Assembly (NCBI GenBank): GCA_964384675.1
Contig: CAYLNK010000226.1
Span: 1 to 11,144 of the forward strand
Source: CAYLNK01 sp964384675
Lineage (GTDB): Bacteria > Acidobacteriota > Thermoanaerobaculia > UBA5066
Length of the DNA: 11,144 nucleotides
Direction: 5' to 3'
The position numbers and the translations under genes are program-made. The notes below the pieces were generated by a model. It had not been told where the DNA came from. It did no database searches and saw only the letters and a list, made by a program, of their open reading frames with translations. Below are positions 1 to 5,643 of the stretch, piece by piece; within the stretch, counting starts at the first letter, position 1, and each line of letters begins with the position of its first letter.

Positions 1-119
1 CGCCTGTTCGGGCAGTTGCGCGACGACCCGCTGGCCGGCGGCGCCTGGCCGTGGACGCTCGCGGCGCCCCCCAGGAGCAGCGCGGCCAGGATGTGGATCG
101 ATCGACTCGGTCGTTGCAT
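1..119 (-). CDS. Exported protein, N-terminal part only (runs off the left edge)
   Basis: Reading leftward from an ATG at 119-117 gives 39 codons with no stop before the window ends. The peptide starts MQRPSRSIHILAALLLGG and continues AASVHGQAPPASGSSRNCPN. This is a typical Sec signal peptide: a basic N-region (Arg3, Arg6), a hydrophobic core at about residues 8-16, small residues near 18-21, and likely cleavage around residues 24-26, before a Pro/Ala/Ser stretch. A strong Shine-Dalgarno (GAGGAG on the minus strand, + positions 123-128) sits a few bases before the ATG and supports this start. No family can be named from so little. It is divergent from the sulfur operon and has its own long structured leader. 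I am fairly sure it is a real gene and cannot say what it does. Confidence 0.72.
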   Translation of the reverse strand, partial: MQRPSRSIHILAALLLGGAASVHGQAPPASGSSRNCPNR

Positions 120-177
120 GTTCTCCTCACTCAGGCCACCACCGCGAGAGGCGAGGTCGTCGATCGAGCCCCCAGAA

Positions 178-285
178 AGCCCGAAGCCCACCCCCTCTCG
201 GGTGGTGGGCCTCTGGACTCGTCGCCTCGGGCTCTGAACGAGCGGCTAGATCGACGGAAGACGCGGGCCCACCTTGCTCCGTCGA
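178..285 (-). promoter_or_regulatory. Structured leader with alternative hairpins upstream of the leftward gene
   Basis: Three inverted repeats are visible. TCGACGGA (251-258) pairs perfectly with TCCGTCGA (278-285). AGCCCGA (178-184) pairs with TCGGGCT (227-233). Inside that lies a hairpin with arms 186-195 and 200-210, a TCTC loop and one bulged base. The 7-mer GCCCACC occurs at 186-192 and again at 267-273, and its complement GGTGGGC lies between them at 204-210. The middle segment can therefore pair with either side but not both. If transcription starts near the candidate promoter at 323-351, this lies in a leader of about 200 nt. No poly-T tract follows, so it is not an intrinsic terminator. 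It matches no riboswitch class I know. A regulatory role is inferred. Confidence 0.35.
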
Positions 286-322
286 CAACACATCGAGGGG
301 GTGGGGCGCGTCATGAGTCGGA

Positions 323-351
323 AATCTGGGCTCGCGTCAGCGGCTTGTCAA
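323..351 (-). promoter_or_regulatory. Candidate sigma-70 promoter for the leftward gene
   Basis: On the minus strand a perfect TTGACA lies at 351-346. It is followed after 17 bases by CAGATT at 328-323, a weak -10 box matching the consensus at A2, A4 and T6 only. The -35 box is back to back with the rightward promoter, with 31 bases between the two -35 boxes. The poor -10 box keeps confidence low. Confidence 0.28.
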
Positions 352-382
352 GCGGTCTCATGCGGAATTCGCAAATGCCACC

Positions 383-410
383 TTGACAAACATGTTTTCC
401 GGTCTACATT
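383..410 (+). promoter_or_regulatory. Probable sigma-70 promoter of the sulfur operon
   Basis: A perfect -35 box TTGACA (383-388) is followed after 16 bases by TACATT (405-410), a fair -10 box. The start point would be near 417. The spacer is AT-richer than its surroundings, which is unusual in this GC-rich region. A small dyad, TGCG-GAATT-CGCA (361-373), lies just upstream of the -35 box and could be an operator. It is the best promoter in the 544-base gap before cysH. No comparable promoter is visible between the terminator at 540-575 and the cysH start, so the operon is probably read through that terminator. Confidence 0.55.
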
Positions 411-422
411 TCACGCCCATGA

Positions 423-516
423 ACGCCCGGCGAATGCGCTGTCGCTGTATCACGGCCTGGGGGAATCCCAGGGCTGTCGGCGCCGTGCCGGGCGTCGGGT
501 CGCGATCACGCTGACC
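423..516 (+). promoter_or_regulatory. Structured 5' leader RNA, candidate riboswitch or attenuator
   Basis: ACGCCCGGC (423-431) pairs perfectly with GCCGGGCGT (487-495), closing a 73-base domain. Inside is a long hairpin: 452-461 pairs with 467-477, with one bulged G and a purine-rich loop. The 7-mer GCTGTCG occurs twice inside, at 438-444 and 473-479. A second hairpin follows directly: 498-504 pairs with 509-516, with an ATCA loop and one bulged T. The terminator comes next. CCGGGC (488-493), in the 3' arm of the closing helix, can also pair with GCCCGG (543-548) in the 5' arm of the terminator, as in many switching leaders. I found no conserved core of SAM-I, SAM-II, SAH, cobalamin, TPP or T-box leaders. 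An independent small RNA is the alternative. Confidence 0.45.
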
Positions 517-539
517 TGACCTCGAGGACGATCACACCG

Positions 540-575
540 AAGGCCCGGGACACCTCCCGGGCCTTCTCGTTTTCG
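540..575 (+). terminator. Intrinsic terminator in the sulfur operon leader
   Basis: An 11-bp perfect stem (540-550 with 555-565, AAGGCCCGGGA against TCCCGGGCCTT) has a CACC loop and is followed by CTCGTTTTC (566-574). This is a strong rho-independent terminator. It lies after the operon promoter and before the first gene, so it either attenuates the operon or ends a short RNA of about 155 nt. A dyad of this kind could also end transcription from the other strand, but the leftward gene's own promoter candidate lies beyond it. Confidence 0.75.
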
Positions 576-586
576 GGCCGCCCCCG

Positions 587-625
587 CTCGAGCTGACCGG
601 CCTCCGTGTTTGCACACTCGAGCTG
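587..625 (+). repeat. Pair of 9-bp direct repeats between terminator and cysH
   Basis: CTCGAGCTG occurs at 587-595 and again at 617-625, exactly 30 bp apart, close to three turns of the helix. Each copy contains the palindromes CTCGAG and AGCT. The spacing would suit a regulator binding one DNA face, but nine bases in GC-rich DNA can recur by chance. There is no independent support for a binding site. Confidence 0.25.
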
Positions 626-634
626 TATCCAAAG

Positions 635-659
635 GGCACGACGGATCGTGCCGGAAGGG
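635..659 (+). promoter_or_regulatory. Hairpin abutting the cysH ribosome binding site
   Basis: GGCACGA (635-641) pairs perfectly with TCGTGCC (646-652) around a CGGA loop. The Shine-Dalgarno GGAAGGG (653-659) begins at the very next base and is followed by GTG at 664. The hairpin leaves the ribosome site just exposed, so it may tune translation of the first gene or protect the RNA end left after terminator read-through. As DNA it is an 18-bp dyad and could instead be an operator. It also argues against starting cysH at the in-frame TTG at 610, which would put the hairpin inside the gene. Confidence 0.4.
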
Positions 660-663
660 TTTC

Positions 664-1353
664 GTGTCGACTCACCAAACGTCCGCCGAGCAGCTCCTGG
701 CCTGGGCCGCGGGCCGCTTCTCGCCCCGGCTCGCGTTCGCGACCGGCTTCGGTCGCGAGGGCTGTGTCCTCGTCCATCTGATCGCGACCGCTGGCCTGCC
801 GGTGGACGTCTTCACCCTGGACACGGGCCTCCTCTTCCCCGAGACGTACGCGCTCTGGCGGAGGCTCGAGGAGCGGTACGGGATCGCGATCCGGCGGGTC
901 GTCCCGGAGGAGACGGTGCGCGAGCAGGCCGCCTCGCACGGCGAGAGGCTCTGGGAGAACGAGCCGGACCGCTGCTGCGCCCTCCGCAAGGTCGAGCCGC
1001 TCCGCCGCGAGCTCGCGCGGCACGACGCCTGGATCACCGCCATCCGGCGGGATCAGACGCCCGATCGTGCGCTCGCGCGGAACGTGGAGCGGGACGCTCG
1101 GTTCTCTCTCGTGAAGATCAACCCGCTCCTCGACTGGTCCGCCGCGGAGGTCGACGCGTTCGTACGGTCTCACGACGTGCCGGTGAACGCTCTCCACGGC
1201 CTCGGCTACCCGAGCGTCGGCTGTTTCCCGTGCACGACCGCGACCCTCCCCGGCGAGGACCCTCGCGCAGGCCGCTGGCGCGGCTCGGCCAAGACCGAGT
1301 GCGGCCTCCACCGCCTCCCGATCCAGAAGGAAAGGAACCAGGAGCATGTCTGA
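664..1353 (+). CDS. cysH: Assimilatory adenylylsulfate (APS/PAPS) reductase, iron-sulfur type
   Basis: CysH reduces activated sulfate (APS, or PAPS in some members) to sulfite in the cytoplasm, using thioredoxin or a similar donor. This 229-residue protein has the family's nucleotide-binding start, FATGFGREG (25-33), then LDTGLLFPETY (52-62). It carries the [4Fe-4S] ligand pattern of APS reductases: CC at 104-105 in DRCCALRKVEPL and CFPC at 187-190, plus the catalytic cysteine 213 in the C-terminal ECGLH. Classical enterobacterial PAPS reductases lack the four cluster cysteines, so APS is the likely main substrate. Bacillus subtilis CysH, also of this type, accepts both. The GTG at 664 is chosen because GGAAGGG lies 4 bases before it; an in-frame TTG at 610 would add 18 poorly conserved residues. 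It is first in the operon and overlaps cysC by 8 bases. Confidence 0.93.
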   Translation: MSTHQTSAEQLLAWAAGRFSPRLAFATGFGREGCVLVHLIATAGLPVDVFTLDTGLLFPETYALWRRLEERYGIAIRRVVPEETVREQAASHGERLWENEPDRCCALRKVEPLRRELARHDAWITAIRRDQTPDRALARNVERDARFSLVKINPLLDWSAAEVDAFVRSHDVPVNALHGLGYPSVGCFPCTTATLPGEDPRAGRWRGSAKTECGLHRLPIQKERNQEHV

Positions 1354-1975
1354 GACCGTCAAGCTCGCCGACCACACCCAGGCCGCGGACGCCCCCTCGC
1401 GTGACAGGCGCTCCGGCTTCGTCCTGTGGCTCACCGGCCTCTCGGGCGCCGGCAAGAGCACCCTCGCCGAGGCGCTCCGCGACGTGCTCGCCGAGGAGCG
1501 CCGGGTCGAGGTCCTGGACGGCGACGAGGTGCGGACGCACCTCTCGAAGGGTCTGGGCTTCTCGAAGGAGGATCGCGACACCAACGTGCGCCGCATCGCC
1601 TGGGTCGCTCGCACCCTGGCGCGCCACGGCGTCGCGGTGATCACCGCGGCGATCTCACCGTACCGCGACGCGCGCGCCGAGGCCCGGAGGCTGGCCGAGG
1701 AGGCCGGCGTTCCGTTCCTGGAGGTCTTCGTCCACGCTCCGCTCGGGACGCTGGTCGATCGGGACGTCAAGGGCCTCTACCGGAAGGCCCTCGCGGGCGA
1801 GATCGCGCACTTCACCGGCGTGTCCGACCCGTACGAGCCCCCGGTCGAGCCCGACGTCACCGTGGACAGCAGCCGGGAGAGCGTGTCCGGCTCGGTCGAG
1901 GCCATCCTCACCCGGCTCCGCGAGTCCGGCCTCCTCGACGCGGAGGACACGGAGGAAGAGGAGCGTGTGGCATGA
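1346..1975 (+). CDS. cysC: Adenylylsulfate (APS) kinase
   Basis: CysC transfers a phosphate from ATP to the 3' hydroxyl of APS, giving PAPS. The 209-residue protein has the complete set of family motifs. These are the P-loop GLSGAGKST (31-39), LDGDEVR (57-63), GFSKEDRDTNVRRI (71-84), SPYRDAR (104-110), the lid motif KGLYRKALAG (142-151) and FTGVSDPYEPP (156-166). It is a stand-alone kinase: no ATP sulfurylase domain is fused. About 20 variable residues precede the core, and the C-terminus is an acidic tail (200-207). The ATG at 1346 lies inside the end of cysH; AAAGGA (1331-1336) is a well-spaced ribosome site and AGGAG (1340-1344) is nearly touching the start. Its presence beside an APS-type reductase is a mild puzzle, since PAPS is then either an alternative CysH substrate or a donor for sulfation. 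Confidence 0.95.
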   Translation: MSETVKLADHTQAADAPSRDRRSGFVLWLTGLSGAGKSTLAEALRDVLAEERRVEVLDGDEVRTHLSKGLGFSKEDRDTNVRRIAWVARTLARHGVAVITAAISPYRDARAEARRLAEEAGVPFLEVFVHAPLGTLVDRDVKGLYRKALAGEIAHFTGVSDPYEPPVEPDVTVDSSRESVSGSVEAILTRLRESGLLDAEDTEEEERVA

Positions 1976-2538
1976 GCGCGCTCTTCCCGCTCTTCCTGAA
2001 GCTCGACGGAAAGCGCGTGCTCGTGGTCGGGGCGGGCCCGGTCGCGGCGGCGAAGCTCCCCGCCCTCCTCGCGGCCGGGGCCCACGTCACCGTCATCGCG
2101 CCGGAGGTTCATCCGGACATCGAGGCCTCGGGCGTCACGATCCTCCGGCGGACGGTGGAGCCTCGCGACCTCGACCGCGTCTGGCTGGTGATCGCCTCCG
2201 CGCTGCCGGACGTGAACCGCCGCGTGGCCCGCGCGGCCGCCGCACGGAGGATCTTCGTGAACGCGGTCGACGACCCCGAGAGCGGCAGCGCCTACACCGG
2301 CGGCGTCCTGAGGCGGGGCGGGGTGACGATCGCCGTCTCGACCGAAGGGGCCGCGCCCGCGCTGGCGGGCCTCCTCCGCGAGGCGCTCGAGGCCCTCCTG
2401 CCGGAGGAGGTCGACCGCTGGGTCGACGTGGCGCGCGAGGCGCGCAGGACGTGGCTCGGTGGCGGGATCCCGCTCGGGCGGCGGCGCCCGCTCCTCCTCC
2501 AGGCCCTGAACGGCCTCTACGAAGGGCGGGTGTCGTGA
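1972..2538 (+). CDS. sirC: Precorrin-2 dehydrogenase (SirC / CysG N-terminal type)
   Basis: This enzyme oxidises precorrin-2 to sirohydrochlorin with NAD+, the middle step of siroheme synthesis. The 188-residue protein begins MSALFPLFLKLDGKRVLVVG and continues AGPVAAAK, the family's N-terminal Rossmann fingerprint with GAGPVA at 20-25. NAVDD (97-101) carries the conserved aspartates of the active site, and STEGAAPALAGLLR (123-136) matches the STGGxSPxLA segment of CysG and Met8p. The family's C-terminal helical region follows. It is shorter than full CysG because the methyltransferase is a separate gene immediately downstream. The start shares ATGA with the cysC stop (4-base overlap), so translation is probably coupled. 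Members of this family can also be bifunctional ferrochelatases (Met8p), which would fill the missing chelatase step here; that is not decidable by eye. Confidence 0.92.
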   Translation: MSALFPLFLKLDGKRVLVVGAGPVAAAKLPALLAAGAHVTVIAPEVHPDIEASGVTILRRTVEPRDLDRVWLVIASALPDVNRRVARAAAARRIFVNAVDDPESGSAYTGGVLRRGGVTIAVSTEGAAPALAGLLREALEALLPEEVDRWVDVAREARRTWLGGGIPLGRRRPLLLQALNGLYEGRVS

Positions 2539-3308
2539 GCGGGCTCGTCTCGCTGGTCGGCGCCGGGCCGGGCGATCCGGAGCTGCTGACTCTGGCGGCG
2601 GCGCGACGCCTGGCCGAGGCCGACGTCGTGCTCCACGACGCGCTCGTCTCGCCCGCGGTCCTCGCCCTCGCGACGCGCGCGCTCCGCGTCCCGGTCGGCA
2701 AGCGTGCCGGGCGCCCGTCCACGCGACAGGAGTCGATCCACCGCCTGATGATCCGCGCCGCCCGCCGCGGGCGACGCGTGGTGCGCCTGAAGGGGGGCGA
2801 TCCGTTCGTCTTCGGGCGAGGTGGAGAGGAAGCGCTGGCGCTCGCCGGGGCCGGCGTCCCTTACGAGGTGATCCCGGGCCTCTGCTCCGCGCTCGCGGCG
2901 CCGGCGCTGGCTGGAATCCCGGTGACCCACCGCGGCCTGGCGTCGTCGTTGGTCGTCGTCTCGGGGCATGCGGAGACTGGATACCGTCCCGTCCTCTCGG
3001 GCCTTCCGCCTGGGCGCGCGACGGTCATCGTGCTGATGGGCGTCGCATCGCGGAGTGCCATCGCGGTGCTGCTCCTGGCGCGGCAGTGGCCCCCGTCGAC
3101 GCCGGCGGCCATCTGTTACGGCGCGTCGACCCCGGACGCCACGACGTGGATCGGACGGCTCGACGAGCTGGCGAGCGGAGACGACGGCCACGCGACGGCG
3201 GACGCCCCCGGAACGCTCGTGATCGGCGACGTCGTGTCGCTGGCGCGACGGATCGGGGTCCACGAGGTGGAGCCGGAGCAACAGGAGAGACGCCATGCAA
3301 GCCGTTGA
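2535..3308 (+). CDS. cobA: Uroporphyrinogen-III C-methyltransferase (SUMT)
   Basis: SUMT uses two S-adenosylmethionine molecules to methylate uroporphyrinogen III at C2 and C7, giving precorrin-2. The 257-residue protein has the tetrapyrrole methylase signatures in order: VGAGPGDPELLTL (8-20), HDALVSP (34-40), RLKGGDPFVFGRGGEE (84-99), the VIPGxxSA motif at 112-119 followed by GIPVTHRG (127-134), LMGV (167-170), and GTLVIGDVV near the C-terminus (226-234). Its length is normal for a stand-alone SUMT, followed by a basic, Gln/Glu-rich tail of about 15 residues. The GTG start at 2535 shares GTGA with the sirC stop, and no other start fits the conserved N-terminus as well. Together with SirC it points to siroheme for the next gene's product rather than cobalamin, since no cbi/cob genes are present. 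Confidence 0.94.
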   Translation: MSGLVSLVGAGPGDPELLTLAAARRLAEADVVLHDALVSPAVLALATRALRVPVGKRAGRPSTRQESIHRLMIRAARRGRRVVRLKGGDPFVFGRGGEEALALAGAGVPYEVIPGLCSALAAPALAGIPVTHRGLASSLVVVSGHAETGYRPVLSGLPPGRATVIVLMGVASRSAIAVLLLARQWPPSTPAAICYGASTPDATTWIGRLDELASGDDGHATADAPGTLVIGDVVSLARRIGVHEVEPEQQERRHASR

Positions 3309-5178
3309 CGAACGCACGACCCTCACGACCCTGGGCCGCGCGCGGCTCTCCTTCGCGGACGGCGCGGAGATCGACCGATTCGTCGAGACGCTCGGCCGCT
3401 TCGAGCGGGGCGAGATCTCGGCCGACGCCTGGCGCGGCTTCCGCCTGATCCACGGCATGTACGGTCAGCGCCAGGACGGCGTCCAGATGCTGCGCGCGCG
3501 CCTCCCGCAGGGGATCGCGACGGCGCCGCAGCTGCGGGCGCTCGCCGACGTCGCCGAGCGGTACTCACGCGGTTTCGCCCACGTCACGACACGCCAGAAC
3601 GTGCAGCTCCACTTCGTCCTGCCGGCCGACGTGGAGGCCGTGATGCGCCGCCTCGCCGACGACGGAATCACGACGCGCGAGGCGTGCGGCAACGCGGTGA
3701 GGAACGTCACGGCGTGCCCGTATGCCGGGATCGCCGAGGACGAGCGGTTCGACGTGACGCCGTACGCCGAGGCCCTCTCCGCCCACTTCCTCCGGCACCC
3801 GCTCTCGTCCACTCTCCCGCGGAAGCTCAAGATCTCGTTCGAGGGGTGCCCGGTGGACCACTCGCTGACCGCCATCAACGACCTCGGCTTCCGCGCCGCC
3901 GTGAGGGACGGAGTGCGTGGTTTCCGCGTGGTCGTGGGCGGGGGCACCGGCACCGTGCCGACCGCGGCGCGCGAGCTCGTCGGCTTCCTTCCGGCCGGCG
4001 AGATCCTGCGCGTCGCCGAGGGCCTCCTGCGCGTGTTCCATCGCCTCGGCGACCGGGAGCACCGGAACCGCAACCGGATGAAGTTCCTGATCCGCGAGAT
4101 GGGATTCGAGGCGTGGCGCGACGAGGTGCGACGAGAGATCGCTTCCTCGACGGCTTCCCTTCCGTTCGACCCGGAGCACCCGCCGGAGGAAGGCGCGCCC
4201 TCGTGGGAGCGCCCCGCGCCGCCCTCGCCGGACGCGGCCGCGAGCGCGTCGTTCGCCGAGCTACGCGGCCCCGGCGTCCTGCCGTCCTTCCCGACCCGCG
4301 CCCCCGGTCTCGATCGCTCACTGCGGGTCCCTTCGGCACCCGCCAGAGACCTCGGCTCTCCCTCCGCTCGAGCCAGTCGGTTCGTCGCGACCAACGTGCG
4401 CCCCCAGCGACAGCCCGGCTACGCGCGCGTCACCGTGACCCTCCCCCTCGGCGACGTCACCGCGCCGCAGCTGCGGCTCCTCGCCGACCTCTCGCTCGCC
4501 TACGGCGACGGCACGGCACGCCTGACCAACACGCAGGACCTGCTGCTCCGCTGGATCCGGAGCGCCGACGTCCCGGAGCTGTACCGGCGCCTCGCCGCGG
4601 CGGGCCTCGGCCGGGACGGCGCGGAGACGATCACGGACTTCACGAGCTGCCCGGGCGCCGAGACGTGCCGGCTCGCCGTCACGCACAGCCGGGACCTCGG
4701 CAGGCTGGTGCGGGAGCGCCTGGAAGAGAGTCCCGATCTCGCCGCCCTCGCCCCGGACCTGAAGCTGAAGGCGAGCGGCTGCCCGAACGGCTGCGGCCAG
4801 CACCACGTGGCCGGGATCGGCTTCCAGGGCAGCGTCCGGAAGGTGGCCGGGCGAGCCGTCCCGCAGTACTTCGTCATGACCGGAGGCGAGACCACCGACG
4901 ACGGAATCCACTTCGCGAAGACGGTTTCACGCGTCCCGGCGCGGAGGATCCCGGAGGCGATCGAGCGTCTCCTCCGGCTGTACGCAACGGAGCGGATAGA
5001 CGGGGAGTCCGCGCCGACGTTCTTCCGCCGCGTCGGGCCCGAGCGCCAGAAGGCGCTGCTTCTGGACCTCGAGACGCTCACGCCCGACGACGCGCGGGAG
5101 GAGGACTTCGTCGACCTGGGTCAGGACGCCGACGAGGCCTTCGCCGTCGAGGCGGGGCCCGGGGTGTGCGCGCGATGA
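3295..5178 (+). CDS. sir: Siroheme/[4Fe-4S] assimilatory sulfite reductase (nitrite/sulfite reductase family)
   Basis: The protein (627 residues) should reduce sulfite to sulfide with six electrons. It has the duplicated family architecture: a ferredoxin-like half-domain (about 48-110, with HVTTRQNVQ at 96-104), a first SiR/NiR domain (about 130-285), a second half-domain (368-430, with RLTNTQDL at 409-416) and a second SiR/NiR domain (445-570). The four cysteines that bind the cluster and siroheme iron are in the C-terminal half, C452 and C458 (C-x5-C) and C496 and C500 (C-x3-C). The N-terminal half keeps only single cysteines at 141 and 185, as expected. No flavoprotein subunit is adjacent, so ferredoxin is the likely donor. 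An unusual Pro/Ala/Ser-rich linker spans about 292-365. The start is ATG at 3295 with AGGAG at 3283-3287, overlapping cobA by 14 bases. Nitrite reductase is the alternative; the operon favours sulfite. Confidence 0.9.
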   Translation: MQAVDERTTLTTLGRARLSFADGAEIDRFVETLGRFERGEISADAWRGFRLIHGMYGQRQDGVQMLRARLPQGIATAPQLRALADVAERYSRGFAHVTTRQNVQLHFVLPADVEAVMRRLADDGITTREACGNAVRNVTACPYAGIAEDERFDVTPYAEALSAHFLRHPLSSTLPRKLKISFEGCPVDHSLTAINDLGFRAAVRDGVRGFRVVVGGGTGTVPTAARELVGFLPAGEILRVAEGLLRVFHRLGDREHRNRNRMKFLIREMGFEAWRDEVRREIASSTASLPFDPEHPPEEGAPSWERPAPPSPDAAASASFAELRGPGVLPSFPTRAPGLDRSLRVPSAPARDLGSPSARASRFVATNVRPQRQPGYARVTVTLPLGDVTAPQLRLLADLSLAYGDGTARLTNTQDLLLRWIRSADVPELYRRLAAAGLGRDGAETITDFTSCPGAETCRLAVTHSRDLGRLVRERLEESPDLAALAPDLKLKASGCPNGCGQHHVAGIGFQGSVRKVAGRAVPQYFVMTGGETTDDGIHFAKTVSRVPARRIPEAIERLLRLYATERIDGESAPTFFRRVGPERQKALLLDLETLTPDDAREEDFVDLGQDADEAFAVEAGPGVCAR

Positions 5179-5633
5179 CGGAGGTGCGCCTCACCGCCGC
5201 CGTCCTCGCCGCCCTCGCGGACGGCGCGGCCCGCGCGTATCCGCACGAGGGTTGCGGCGCGCTGCTCGGTCCCGCCACGGGGCTCGTCACACGCGAGCTG
5301 CCCGTCCCGAACCGCGAGGCCGGCACGCCGCGCGTCCGGTTCGAGATCGCGCCGCTCGACTACCTCGCCGTGGAAGACGAGGCGGAGCGCCTCGGCCTCA
5401 GGCTCCTGGGCTTCTGGCACAGCCATCCGGACGACGTCGCGCGGCCGTCGGCCACCGATCGCGCCTACGCCTGGGAGGGGCTCCTCACCGTGATCGTCGC
5501 CGTCCCCGCCCGCGAGCCGCGCGAGATCGGCGCCTGGGAGATCGTCGACACCGAAGCCCCGTTCGCGGCCGTCCGCATACTCGAGCACGAGACCGGCCGG
5601 CCCGTCACCGACGTCCGGCCCGTGGCCGTCTGA
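5175..5633 (+). CDS. JAMM/MPN+ (M67-type) metallopeptidase, HcyD/Mec-like
   Basis: This 152-residue protein is a minimal JAB/MPN domain with an intact zinc site. Glu25 lies in HEGCGALLG, followed by His82, His84, Ser92 and Asp95 in HSHPDDVARPSATD, exactly the H-x-H-x7-S-x2-D pattern. Such enzymes cleave bonds after the C-terminal Gly-Gly of ubiquitin-like proteins. Two relatives act in sulfur metabolism: mycobacterial Mec, which frees cysteine from CysO, and Wolinella HcyD, which trims the carrier HcyS and releases homocysteine. Its start shares ATGA with the sulfite reductase stop. The next gene begins 10 bases later and encodes a Gly-Gly carrier domain with extra sequence behind it, an obvious substrate. 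I infer roles in processing that fusion and/or releasing the amino acid product. It has no signal peptide, so it acts in the cytoplasm. Confidence 0.9.
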   Translation: MTEVRLTAAVLAALADGAARAYPHEGCGALLGPATGLVTRELPVPNREAGTPRVRFEIAPLDYLAVEDEAERLGLRLLGFWHSHPDDVARPSATDRAYAWEGLLTVIVAVPAREPREIGAWEIVDTEAPFAAVRILEHETGRPVTDVRPVAV

Positions 5634-5643
5634 AGGAGAGCCC

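Noticed and set aside
417..575. Known riboswitch (SAM-I, SAM-II, SAH, cobalamin, TPP, T-box) or a tRNA
   Set aside because: None of the conserved cores I know was found, and the hairpins do not form a cloverleaf. It is left as an unclassified leader, pending a covariance-model search.
610..663. TTG at 610 as the start of cysH
   Set aside because: It has no ribosome binding site at a good distance and would add 18 residues unlike the family, while GTG at 664 has GGAAGGG just upstream.
532..1770. Long minus-strand open frame of 412 codons over cysH and cysC
   Set aside because: It is Arg/Pro/Ser-rich, resembles no family, and lies opposite two genes with clear catalytic motifs. Such frames are expected in DNA this rich in G and C.
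3295..5178. Ferredoxin-nitrite reductase (NirA)
   Set aside because: It has the same fold and cysteines, but every neighbour is in sulfur or siroheme metabolism and no nitrate or nitrite gene is nearby. Sulfite is the better guess, though specificity cannot be proved by eye.
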